Below are positions 17,173 through 24,560 of a stretch of DNA of 43,133 bases, one piece after another; positions within the stretch are counted from its first letter, which is position 1; each line of letters opens with the position of its first letter. Both the position numbers and the translations under genes were made by a program. The notes beneath the pieces were generated by a model. That model ran no database searches. It saw only the letters and a program-made list of their open reading frames with translations, and had not been told where the DNA came from. This stretch comes from Bacillota bacterium (GTDB taxonomy: Bacteria; Bacillota; Halanaerobiia; B1SED10-174), in NCBI GenBank assembly GCA_007122335.1, contig SKTZ01000041.1, forward strand, positions 1-43,133. The letters are read 5' to 3'.

Positions 17173-18162
17173 ATGATGAAAGTTCTTTTCCTCTGGGAAG
17201 TCCCGCAAAAACTGCAGGGATATATTGAAAAACGAGTTGATAAAGATGTGGAATGTGTTTTTCCGCCCTCCGGAGATACCGCTGATTTAATCCCCCTGGC
17301 CGAAGAAGTGGAAGTGATGGTGGGCTGGAAACCGGACCGGGAACTTTTAAATGCTGCGGGAAAACTGCAGCTTTTCCAGAACCCCGGAGTCGGGGTTCAG
17401 CACCTCACAACTCTTTTCCGGGAGTATCCGGGTATACTTTTGGCCAATTCTCACGGGAACACCTATTTTACTGCCCAGCATGCCGTAGCCCTACTCCTGG
17501 CCCTCAGCAACAAGGTTGTTCTTCACCACGATTTTTTGAGGCAGGGGGCCTGGAGGACAGGCGATGAGGAAGGAGCCAGTATTCCCCTGCGAAACAGGAC
17601 AGCAGGGCTTCTGGGGTTTGGGTCCATCGGCAGCCACGTTGCTTCCTTCCTTTCTGGCTGGGAACTGGAGCTGATTGCCTGCAAAAGAAAAATTTCGGGG
17701 CAAAAACCCGAAATTCTTAAGAAATGGTACGGAATTGAAGACCTACAGGAATTTTTAAAACAAACTGATTTTCTAATAATTTCCCTGCCCCACACCCCTG
17801 AAACGGAAGGGATTATCGGTGAGGGAGAAATTGAGCTCCTGGGTCCTGAAGGATTATTGATTAACGTGGGCCGGGGACCGGTGGTTAACGAAGAAGCTCT
17901 TTTCCGGGCTTTAAAAGAAAAGAGGATTGGAGGAGCGGGCATTGACGTCTGGTACGATTATGACCCTGCTCCCGATGAGGAAGGGAGAAAATTTCCCTAT
18001 AATTTTCTCTTCCACGAGCTGGATAATGTAGTTTTGAGCCCCCACAGGGCTGCCTCTCCTTTTTCTGACCTGGAGAGGTGGGGAGAAGTGATTGAAAATA
18101 TTAACAGGGTAGCCCGGGACAAATTGCCCATTAACCTTGTAAATCGAGAACTCGGTTATTAA
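17173..18162 (+). CDS. D-isomer-specific 2-hydroxyacid dehydrogenase family protein
   Basis: NAD(P)-dependent oxidoreductase of 329 residues. The nucleotide-binding motif GLLGFGSIGSHVASFL is at about residues 141-156; the catalytic Arg is in NVGRGPVVNEEAL, and the catalytic His is in LSPHRAA. The residues after the second strand are ACKRK rather than the usual acidic residue, which may favour NADP over NAD (inference). It lies 13 bases behind the TPR gene at the end of the salvage cluster. MurQ releases D-lactate, so oxidation of D-lactate to pyruvate is a plausible job, but other 2-hydroxyacids are equally possible from sequence. Two consecutive ATG codons (17173, 17176) could serve as start. 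Confidence 0.88.
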   Translation: MMKVLFLWEVPQKLQGYIEKRVDKDVECVFPPSGDTADLIPLAEEVEVMVGWKPDRELLNAAGKLQLFQNPGVGVQHLTTLFREYPGILLANSHGNTYFTAQHAVALLLALSNKVVLHHDFLRQGAWRTGDEEGASIPLRNRTAGLLGFGSIGSHVASFLSGWELELIACKRKISGQKPEILKKWYGIEDLQEFLKQTDFLIISLPHTPETEGIIGEGEIELLGPEGLLINVGRGPVVNEEALFRALKEKRIGGAGIDVWYDYDPAPDEEGRKFPYNFLFHELDNVVLSPHRAASPFSDLERWGEVIENINRVARDKLPINLVNRELGY

Positions 18163-18191
18163 AGCAAAAAACCGACGCAACCAACGGCGGT

Positions 18192-18554
18192 TTAATAATT
18201 AAAAAGAAGCGCCAGGAAACCGGAGATAAATGTAAAGAGGATAACGCCCAGCCCGATAATAATCAAAATTCCCTGGATTTGGAAGTAGGTAACCAGGTTT
18301 TTAAACAGGAGATTTAATTCCTCAGGGTCACTTTCTCCCTCTTTTTCCAGAAGCTTTTCCGCATTATTCCTGGCGTGGTAAAGTTTTAGGCCCAGGATTA
18401 CTGCAATTACTCCGGGAATGGCACCAATTATAAGGGCGAAGAGCCCCAGGATTGCCGAGAGAATTCCGGTAATTATCGTTACGATACTTACCAGTCCCGC
18501 CCAGCGGCTTAGGTTGCTTAAATTTTCTTTGCTGACTGGCCTCTGTTCCTGCAA
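18192..18554 (-). CDS. Small membrane protein, DUF5362-like
   Basis: A hydrophobic protein of 120 residues. It has two adjacent membrane helices near the N-terminus (about 18-55), a charged amphipathic stretch (about 58-87), then a third hydrophobic segment (about 90-118). The arrangement resembles the small DUF5362 membrane proteins; no function is known. Start TTG at 18554, with a GGGGTTGATC Shine-Dalgarno-like element before it. It converges on the dehydrogenase gene and diverges from the radical SAM gene. Confidence 0.7.
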   Translation of the reverse strand: MQEQRPVSKENLSNLSRWAGLVSIVTIITGILSAILGLFALIIGAIPGVIAVILGLKLYHARNNAEKLLEKEGESDPEELNLLFKNLVTYFQIQGILIIIGLGVILFTFISGFLALLFNY

Positions 18555-18696
18555 AGGATCAACCCCTTTAAACCATTTTCAGTATACTTCGTCACGGGCT
18601 GTTGTTCCACCTTTTTTGGGTAACCGGTGGAAGGAAGAGAGGCTCAAATGACGAATTAAAAAGTACAGCCAATTAGAGAGGGAAAGGGGGTTTTTG

Positions 18697-19560
18697 GTGC
18701 AGCCTTCTGAAAGGGTAAAAAAACTCTGGGAGATGTGGCGAAGATGCCGCCTCTGCCCCAGGGAATGCCTTGTTAACAGGGAGGTTCAGTTAGGAACCTG
18801 CGGAGTTGGAAAGGAGCTTTTGATTGGCTCCTGGGGTCCCCACCCGGGAGAAGAAAGTCCATTAACTGGCTGGCGGGGCTCGGGAACGATTTTTTTTGCC
18901 GGCTGTAACCTGAAATGTGTTTTTTGCCAGAACTATGATTTAAGCCACGAGGTCCGGGGAAAAAGAACCAGTTCAGGCGAACTCATTAAAATTATGCTTA
19001 CCCTGCAGAAGTACGGCTGCCATAATATTAACCTTGTTACTCCCACCCATGTTGTGCCCTGGATAGCAGAGGGGATTTTAGCTGCTCGTGAAAAAGGGTT
19101 GGAGGTGCCAGTAGTTTACAACTGCGGGGGTTATGAATCAGTTGAGGCTTTGCGCCTTTTAGAAGGGTTTGTGGATATTTACATGCCCGATGTTAAGTAC
19201 GGCTCGGATAAAGTGGGGGAAAAATACTCCGGAGTTCCTGACTACTGGCAGGTTGCTCAAAGAGCCCTAAAAGAAATGCACAGACAGGTGGGGGACCTGG
19301 AAATAGATAGTCAGGGCCTGGCCGGAAAAGGTCTTTTGATCCGCCACCTGGTTTTGCCCGAACAGTACGAGGGAGCCCAAAAAATAATGGACTTCCTCCA
19401 GCAGGAAATTTCACCCCGGACGTATTTAAACCTGATGGCTCAGTACTACCCCGCCTACCGAAGCGGGGAATTTCCCGAACTATCCTGCCCGATTTCCCCT
19501 TTTGAATACAGGGCTCTGCAGCAGGAAGCCCGGGAAAAGGGGTTCAGGCTGGACCGTTAA
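18697..19560 (+). CDS. PflX-type radical SAM protein
   Basis: Iron-sulfur radical SAM protein of 287 residues related to pyruvate-formate-lyase activating enzymes (COG1313 group). The SAM cluster motif is CNLKCVFC (CxxxCxxC). An additional N-terminal cysteine set (CRLCPREC, then TCGVG) may bind a second cluster. The C-terminal part contains IYMPDVKYGSD and NLMAQYYPAYR, typical of this subgroup. GTG 18697 is preferred over TTG 18694 because AAAGGGGG ends at 18690. The substrate of the family is not established; no glycyl-radical enzyme lies nearby. Confidence 0.88.
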   Translation: MQPSERVKKLWEMWRRCRLCPRECLVNREVQLGTCGVGKELLIGSWGPHPGEESPLTGWRGSGTIFFAGCNLKCVFCQNYDLSHEVRGKRTSSGELIKIMLTLQKYGCHNINLVTPTHVVPWIAEGILAAREKGLEVPVVYNCGGYESVEALRLLEGFVDIYMPDVKYGSDKVGEKYSGVPDYWQVAQRALKEMHRQVGDLEIDSQGLAGKGLLIRHLVLPEQYEGAQKIMDFLQQEISPRTYLNLMAQYYPAYRSGEFPELSCPISPFEYRALQQEAREKGFRLDR

Positions 19561-19568
19561 AATTAGGA

Positions 19569-19597
19569 TTGAAAACCATTATCAAAAATGGTATAAT
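19569..19597 (+). promoter_or_regulatory. Strong sigma-A-type promoter with overlapping inverted repeat
   Basis: TTGAAA (19569-19574), a 17-base spacer and TATAAT (19592-19597) precede the peroxiredoxin gene by about 30 bases. The spacer is almost entirely an inverted repeat, ACCATT (19575-19580) and AATGGT (19587-19592), six bases apart, placed where a repressor would block RNA polymerase. Confidence 0.75.
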
Positions 19598-19627
19598 TAA
19601 GAGTAAATAAATAAGGAGGGTGATTCA

Positions 19628-20230
19628 ATGGAAGCTCGGGTTGGTGCCAAGGCGCCGGAATTTTCCGCCATGGCCTATCAGGATGGTAAGTTCAAGAAAG
19701 TTAAACTTTCGGATTATCAAGGAAAATGGGTGGTTCTATGTTTCTACCCCGGTGATTTCACTTTTGTCTGACCCACGGAACTGGGTGCAGTTGCATCCCG
19801 TTATGAAGAACTCAAGGAACTCGGTGTTGAAGTCTTATCAATGAGTGTGGATAGTGTCCACTCCCACAAAATATGGCACGAAACCGAGCTTTCCCAGTGG
19901 GATCCGGCAGTTCAATTTCCAATGCTTAGTGATCCCGGAGGAAAAATTGGGACCCTCTATGGAGTTTATGATGAAAAAGGCGGAGTAAATGTCCGCGGAC
20001 GCTTTATCATCGATCCCGATGGCATAATCCAGGCCATGGAAGTACTTACCCCGCCCGTTGGGCGAAACGTGAGCGAATTAATCCGCCAGGTTCAGGCCTA
20101 TCAGCACCACCGGGAAACTGGCGAAGTTATTCCTTCTGGCTGGAAGCCAGGCAAGAAAACCCTTAAACCTGGCCCAGATCTTACCGGAAAAGTCTGGAAA
20201 GAGTGGGATCCCAGCCAGGCCCGCGACTAG
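19628..20230 (+). CDS. Selenocysteine-containing peroxiredoxin (AhpC/Prx1-like)
   Basis: Peroxidase of 200 residues read through an in-frame TGA (19769-19771) as selenocysteine 48. The motif is [14 protein letters not shown]; in ordinary peroxiredoxins this is FTFVCPTE, so Sec replaces the peroxidatic cysteine. Further family blocks follow in frame: [35 protein letters not shown] and GRNVSELIR. The usual C-terminal resolving cysteine (GEVCP) is Ile168 here ([11 protein letters not shown]), so it should work as a one-Sec enzyme or use an external thiol; the only cysteine left is in VVLCFYP, ten residues before U. Start ATG 19628 follows AAGGAGGG. A SECIS-like hairpin sits just after the TGA. 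Confidence 0.93.
19783..19799 (+). promoter_or_regulatory. Candidate bacterial SECIS element for the peroxiredoxin
   Basis: GGG-TGC (19783-19788) pairs with GCA-(T)-CCC (19793-19799), leaving a bulged U and an AGTT loop whose G is 19 bases past the TGA. The bulged U and a loop G/GU resemble the well-known fdhF-type bacterial SECIS. Folding was done by eye. Confidence 0.65.
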
Positions 20231-20238
20231 ATTAACCT

Positions 20239-20269
20239 GGGGTGCCCAAAGCGGCACCCCTCTTACTTT
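20239..20269 (+). terminator. Terminator after the peroxiredoxin gene
   Basis: GGGGTGCC (20239-20246), loop CAAAGC, GGCACCCC (20253-20260), then TCTTACTTT. A perfect 8-bp GC-rich stem with an imperfect T tract, so partial read-through into the ZIP gene is possible. Confidence 0.75.
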
Positions 20270-20293
20270 CTCCGACAGAGGAGGTTCTAGTAA

Positions 20294-21136
20294 ATGGACG
20301 GCAATGTGTTATTCGCTTTTATTCTCACCTTACTTGCAGGTTTGGCAACCGGCCTGGGAAGTATTATTGCCTTTTTTGCCCGGTCCAACCAGTACCGCTT
20401 CCTTGCTTTTGGGCTGGGTTTATCTGCCGGTGTTATGATATATATATCTTTCCTGGAAATACTGCCAGAGGCAGAGGAAAGCCTGGTCCTGGCCTGGGGA
20501 GAGAACCTGGGGCCCTGGGTTGGCCTGTTAGCTTTTTTTGGAGGGATCGGAATTACGGCTTTAATTGATCGCCTGGTTCCTCACGCTGAGAACCCCCACG
20601 AGATTAGACCTGAAGAGGATCTGGAAGTTTTGAGGAGAGAGGGAGATGTAGAGGAGCTCAAGGATTTCCAGGAGGAGAAAGAAAAATCCCGCCTGATGCG
20701 GACTGGACTATTTACGGCCGGAGCAATTGCTGTCCACAATTTCCCCGAGGGGATTGCAACTTTTATTGCAGCCATGGTTGATCCTGCCCTGGGGGTTTCG
20801 ATTGCCATCGCGATTGCCATCCACAATATTCCCGAAGGTGTATCAGTTTCTGTCCCGATCTATTTTGCGACAGGAAACCGGAAAAAAGCTTTCTTTTACT
20901 CTTTTCTCTCGGGCATGGCTGAACCCGCAGGAGCCCTTATTGCCTATTTTATCCTCATGCCCTTCCTTACAGATGCTTTAATGGGCATCCTTTTCGCCGG
21001 TATTGCGGGAATTATGGTTTATATTTCTTTTGATGAACTACTTCCCATGGCCCGGGAGTATGGGGAAGGCCATACGGTTATAACCGGTCTTGTTATCGGA
21101 ATGGCCGTTATGGGGATAAGCCTCTTATTATTGTAA
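20294..21136 (+). CDS. zupT: ZIP-family divalent metal transporter (ZupT-like)
   Basis: Integral membrane importer of zinc and probably other divalent metals. It has 280 residues with about eight membrane helices. Two metal-site motifs typical of ZupT are present, VHNFPEGIA and IHNIPEGVSVS. A charged cytoplasmic loop rich in Glu/Lys (about residues 95-137) separates helices three and four. Start ATG 20294 follows GAGGAGG at about 8 bases. Its proximity to the peroxiredoxin may reflect metal/oxidative-stress control, but a terminator lies between them. Confidence 0.94.
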   Translation: MDGNVLFAFILTLLAGLATGLGSIIAFFARSNQYRFLAFGLGLSAGVMIYISFLEILPEAEESLVLAWGENLGPWVGLLAFFGGIGITALIDRLVPHAENPHEIRPEEDLEVLRREGDVEELKDFQEEKEKSRLMRTGLFTAGAIAVHNFPEGIATFIAAMVDPALGVSIAIAIAIHNIPEGVSVSVPIYFATGNRKKAFFYSFLSGMAEPAGALIAYFILMPFLTDALMGILFAGIAGIMVYISFDELLPMAREYGEGHTVITGLVIGMAVMGISLLLL

Positions 21137-21153
21137 AAAAATTGAAGTTTCGA

Positions 21154-21182
21154 AATAGCCCTGCAGAGGGGCTATTTTTTTT
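21154..21182 (+). terminator. Terminator after zupT
   Basis: AATAGCCC (21154-21161), a short loop, GGGCTATT (21169-21176) and a run of T. Strong intrinsic terminator. Confidence 0.9.
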
Positions 21183-21216
21183 GGAAGTAAATAAAATTCA
21201 AAAAATGCAGGATATT

Positions 21217-21245
21217 CTGAAAACAATATCGAAATCTTATATACT
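21217..21245 (+). promoter_or_regulatory. Probable sigma-A promoter of the peptide-transport locus
   Basis: CTGAAA (21217-21222), a 17-base spacer and TATACT (21240-21245). The -10 is good, the -35 only moderate. It lies just upstream of the Shine-Dalgarno of the first binding protein. Confidence 0.45.
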
Positions 21246-21267
21246 ATTTGAAAGGGAGGTGTGTTTT

Positions 21268-22785
21268 TTGTTTAGGAAGTTAGGCATTTTATTGGTGGTT
21301 GTCGTAATGGTCACAGGAATTTCTGTAATAGGGATGGCGGATAACAACACCTTAAATATTGGTTCCGCAGCAGAGGCGACCGGGCTTGATCCCCGCCTGG
21401 AAACTGATATTCCTTCTGCTGAGCGCTTGAACATTATTATGGAACCTTTGGTAACGTTCAATTCGGATATGGAACTGGAAACAAGGCTTGCCACCAGCTG
21501 GGAATTTAGCGATGACAGCCTCCGGTTGTCCTTCTGGCTGCGCGATGATGTGCTCTGGCATGATGGGACACAATTTACCGCAGAAGATGTTAAATATACC
21601 ATGGAATGGGTGCTGAGTGAGGATAACGCCGCTCCTAACCGTCCCCTCTATGCCGCGATTTCGGAGATCGTAATTGAGGACGACTATACCATCCACTTCC
21701 ACCTGAGCAGCCCCAATGTATTTTTACTGAATAATATAGCCAGGATGCCCATTGTCCCTGCTCACCATGGAGATCGTGCTGATTTCAGAAGAAATCCCGT
21801 TGGAACCGGACCTTATAAGTTCGTTTCCTGGACCAGAGACGATAGAATGGTGATGGTAGCCAATGAAGATTACTGGGGTGGCGTTCCCATCGTTAAAAAT
21901 CTGGTTTTCAGAGCCATCCCCGAAGATTCCGGAAGGCTTCTGGCTTTTGAAGCTGGCGAGATCGACATGTACCAGGGTGGGATAGTTCCCCAGGAACTGC
22001 CCCGTCTCGAAGAGGATCCCAATATTATAGTGCAGAGGGCTACAGGTACTGGTCACGTCTACCTTGGTTTCCAGACCAGGACCGAACCTTTTGATAACCT
22101 CAAGGTCCGCCAGGCCATGGCTCATCTGCTTAACCGGGAGGCAATTATTGACCGAATTCAAAACGGTATCGGGACTGTTTCAACCGGCCCGGTTCCCGCA
22201 GGACTTCCCTGGTACAATCCCGATGTCCGCACTTATGATTACAGCCTGGAAAGGGCGCGGGAATTAATGGCAGAAGCAGGACTGGAAGGCGCAGATTTCA
22301 CGGTTAACCTCCACACCAACGAAAACCCCCTCCGGATCAGGATTTCCGAACTTCTTCAGTTTGAAGCAGCCCGGATCGGGATTTCAGTTAATGTAACCAT
22401 TGAAGAGTGGGGATCTTTCTGGAGCAGGTTGCAGCAGCCCGACCACCCCTTTGATATGTTCATTGTCGGTTGGGTAGGTCAGGTCGACCCGGACCGGGCC
22501 ATGTACCGCCAGTTCCACACTGATGGGCCCTTCAACTTTGGCGGTTATTCAGATGAACGCCTGGATTACCTGCTGGAAAAAGGGCTTACCGTTGATCCCA
22601 CAACTCAGGAATCAATTGATATTTACCGTGAAGCACAGGCGATTGTTGCCGAAAACTGTTACTACGGGTTTATTAACTACTATGAAGAAATCATGCTAAC
22701 CCACCCCTATATGGAAGGGCCCGTTGTTCACCCCTACACTGCTAACGCCTGGCAAAACGCTCACCTTTTCTCTAAAAATAAATAA
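21268..22785 (+). CDS. ABC transporter substrate-binding protein, family 5 (peptide type), copy 1
   Basis: Periplasmic binding protein of 505 residues for a peptide-type ABC importer. A signal peptide covers about residues 1-23 (hydrophobic LLVVVVMVTGISVIG, ending GMADN), with no lipobox cysteine. The mature protein has the SBP family 5 pattern: GLDPRLETD near the N-terminus, DVLWHDGTQFTAEDVKYT, FHLSSPNVFLLNN and RNPVGTGPYKF. Start TTG 21268 follows AGGGAGGTG at 6 bases; longer frames extending into the terminator are not real. It is a close paralogue of the next gene. The ligand is unknown. Confidence 0.92.
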   Translation: MFRKLGILLVVVVMVTGISVIGMADNNTLNIGSAAEATGLDPRLETDIPSAERLNIIMEPLVTFNSDMELETRLATSWEFSDDSLRLSFWLRDDVLWHDGTQFTAEDVKYTMEWVLSEDNAAPNRPLYAAISEIVIEDDYTIHFHLSSPNVFLLNNIARMPIVPAHHGDRADFRRNPVGTGPYKFVSWTRDDRMVMVANEDYWGGVPIVKNLVFRAIPEDSGRLLAFEAGEIDMYQGGIVPQELPRLEEDPNIIVQRATGTGHVYLGFQTRTEPFDNLKVRQAMAHLLNREAIIDRIQNGIGTVSTGPVPAGLPWYNPDVRTYDYSLERARELMAEAGLEGADFTVNLHTNENPLRIRISELLQFEAARIGISVNVTIEEWGSFWSRLQQPDHPFDMFIVGWVGQVDPDRAMYRQFHTDGPFNFGGYSDERLDYLLEKGLTVDPTTQESIDIYREAQAIVAENCYYGFINYYEEIMLTHPYMEGPVVHPYTANAWQNAHLFSKNK

Positions 22786-22816
22786 ATATTAAAGGCAAAA
22801 ATAGAACGAATTTAAA

Positions 22817-22880
22817 CGCCCTCCCCCGCTTTCCTTTCCAGGAACAGAAGGATTGGTCAAAAAAGGGGGAGGGTGTTTTT
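22817..22880 (+). terminator. Hairpin between the tandem binding-protein genes
   Basis: CGCCCTCCCCC (22817-22827) pairs with GGGGGAGGGTG (22865-22875, one G-U) across a 37-base loop and is followed by TTTTT. Likely a terminator or 3'-end stabiliser for copy 1. No convincing promoter is seen between it and copy 2. Confidence 0.72.
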
Positions 22881-22958
22881 ATGAATAGCTAAAATAGAAA
22901 AAGGGATTCTCTTGGGTATGTTGAAATAAAATATTGACTACTAAAAGGAGGTATTTCA

Positions 22959-24473
22959 ATGAGGCAAAAAGTTCTTGTCGTTTTATTAACCCTGGCGCTG
23001 GTTTTGGTCCTGGCTCCATTAGGGTTGGCCGATAATGACACCTTAATTATCGGCTCTGGTGCAGAGGCTCCTGGTCTCGATCCCCGGGTGGAAGTTGATA
23101 TCCCGGCTTTCGAAAGGATCAATCTGATCCTGGAACCTTTAATTGTGTTTAACACCCAGATGGAACTTGAAGCAAGGCTAGCTGTTGATTGGGAACTAAC
23201 AAATGACAACTACACCATTACTTTCTGGTTGAGGGAAGGAGTTACCTGGCACGACGGTGAACCATTTACCGCCGAAGACGTAAAGTATACTTTCGAGTGG
23301 GTCCTTGATCCCGATTCTGATGCTGCAAACGCTTCTTTATACGCTGATATCGAGGAAATTGAAATTGAAGATGACCACACGGTTCATTTCCACCTGAGTT
23401 CTCCCAACGTATTCCTGCTCAACAATATGGCCCGGATGAATATTACCCCGGCCCATGCTGGAAACCGGGAAGATTTCCGCCAGAATCCCGTTGGAACTGG
23501 ACCCTATATGCTGGACAACTGGGTTAGAGATGACCGGATGGAATTGGTTGCTTTTAACGATTACTGGGGCGGAGAACCCAACATCCCCAATGTTGTTTTT
23601 CGGACTATCCCCGAGAACCCCACCCGTCTCCTGGCTTTTGAAGCTGGAGAAATTGATGTCTACCAGGGTGGAGTTGTCCCAAGAGAGATAGAGAGGCTTG
23701 AGGCTGATCCAAACCTTATTGTTCAGAGAACACCAAGTACCGGTTACGCTTATCTGGGAATGAATACCCTGAGCGAACCCCTTAACGATGTAAGGGTCCG
23801 CCATGCATTGAGCCACGCCATTAATCGCGAGGGCATTGTCCAGAGGGTTCTCAATGGAATCGGAACTACCGGTGTAGGTCCTGTTCCTGCAGCCCTGCCC
23901 TGGTATAATGACGATGTACCCCGCTATGACTACGACATTGAGCGGGCAAGAGAACTCCTTGATGAAGCAGGACTCCTCGGACAGGATATTACTCTCGACC
24001 TCTACACCAATGAGAACCTGGAGAGAATCAGAATTGCTGAAATCCTGCAGTTTGAAGCTGCCCGCGTTGGTATCGACATCAACGTCCACATTGAAGAATG
24101 GGGTGCTTTCCTGGACAGGATTTTAGGATCTGAAGACTACGATCTTTATATCCTGGGCTGGTCCGGACAGCTCGACCCCGATCGGGCAATGTACCGCCAG
24201 TTCCATACTGAAGGATCTTTCAATGATACTTACATTTCCGATCCTCGCCTGGACGAACTTTTGGAAAAGGGTTTAACAGTTCCTCCTGACAGCCAGGAAT
24301 CCATCGAGATTTACCGTGAAGCTCAGGAGATTGTTGTTGAGCTGGCCCCTTACGGGTTTATCAACTTCCAGGAAGAAGTCGGACTGGTTCACCCCTATAT
24401 TGAAGGGTACGAAGTTCATCCCTACCCGGCCAATTCCTGGCAGAACGCCCACCTTTTCACTAAAAACAAGTAG
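22959..24473 (+). CDS. ABC transporter substrate-binding protein, family 5 (peptide type), copy 2
   Basis: Second peptide-type binding protein, 504 residues, collinear with copy 1 over its whole length. Both share blocks such as VFLLNN, LLAFEAGEID and DPDRAMYRQFHT. The signal peptide spans about 1-24 (MRQKV, hydrophobic core, GLADN) and again lacks a lipobox cysteine. Start ATG 22959 follows AAAGGAGG. The pair looks like a tandem duplication that has diverged, perhaps for different ligands using the same permeases. Confidence 0.94.
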   Translation: MRQKVLVVLLTLALVLVLAPLGLADNDTLIIGSGAEAPGLDPRVEVDIPAFERINLILEPLIVFNTQMELEARLAVDWELTNDNYTITFWLREGVTWHDGEPFTAEDVKYTFEWVLDPDSDAANASLYADIEEIEIEDDHTVHFHLSSPNVFLLNNMARMNITPAHAGNREDFRQNPVGTGPYMLDNWVRDDRMELVAFNDYWGGEPNIPNVVFRTIPENPTRLLAFEAGEIDVYQGGVVPREIERLEADPNLIVQRTPSTGYAYLGMNTLSEPLNDVRVRHALSHAINREGIVQRVLNGIGTTGVGPVPAALPWYNDDVPRYDYDIERARELLDEAGLLGQDITLDLYTNENLERIRIAEILQFEAARVGIDINVHIEEWGAFLDRILGSEDYDLYILGWSGQLDPDRAMYRQFHTEGSFNDTYISDPRLDELLEKGLTVPPDSQESIEIYREAQEIVVELAPYGFINFQEEVGLVHPYIEGYEVHPYPANSWQNAHLFTKNK

Positions 24474-24489
24474 TTAGGAATTCGGGATA

Positions 24490-24516
24490 CCGGGCGGGGT
24501 TACCCGCCCGGTTTTT
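24490..24516 (+). terminator. Terminator or attenuator after the second binding protein
   Basis: CCGGGCGGG (24490-24498), loop GTTA, CCCGCCCGG (24503-24511), TTTTT. Strong hairpin. A TATAAT at 24523-24528 just downstream lacks a good -35, so the permeases are probably reached by partial read-through, giving more binding protein than permease. Confidence 0.9.
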
Positions 24517-24560
24517 CCTTATTATAATGATTCTGCAGAAAGGGGGAAATAGACTAAGTT

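Noticed and set aside
18168-18193. AAAACCG / CGGTTT hairpin as a terminator between the convergent genes
   Set aside because: Only a 6-bp stem, poor loop, and it overlaps a stop codon with no convincing T run.
23337-24089. 250-residue minus-strand open frame within the second binding protein
   Set aside because: Antisense shadow of a conserved coding sequence; similar shadows occur in the paralogue.
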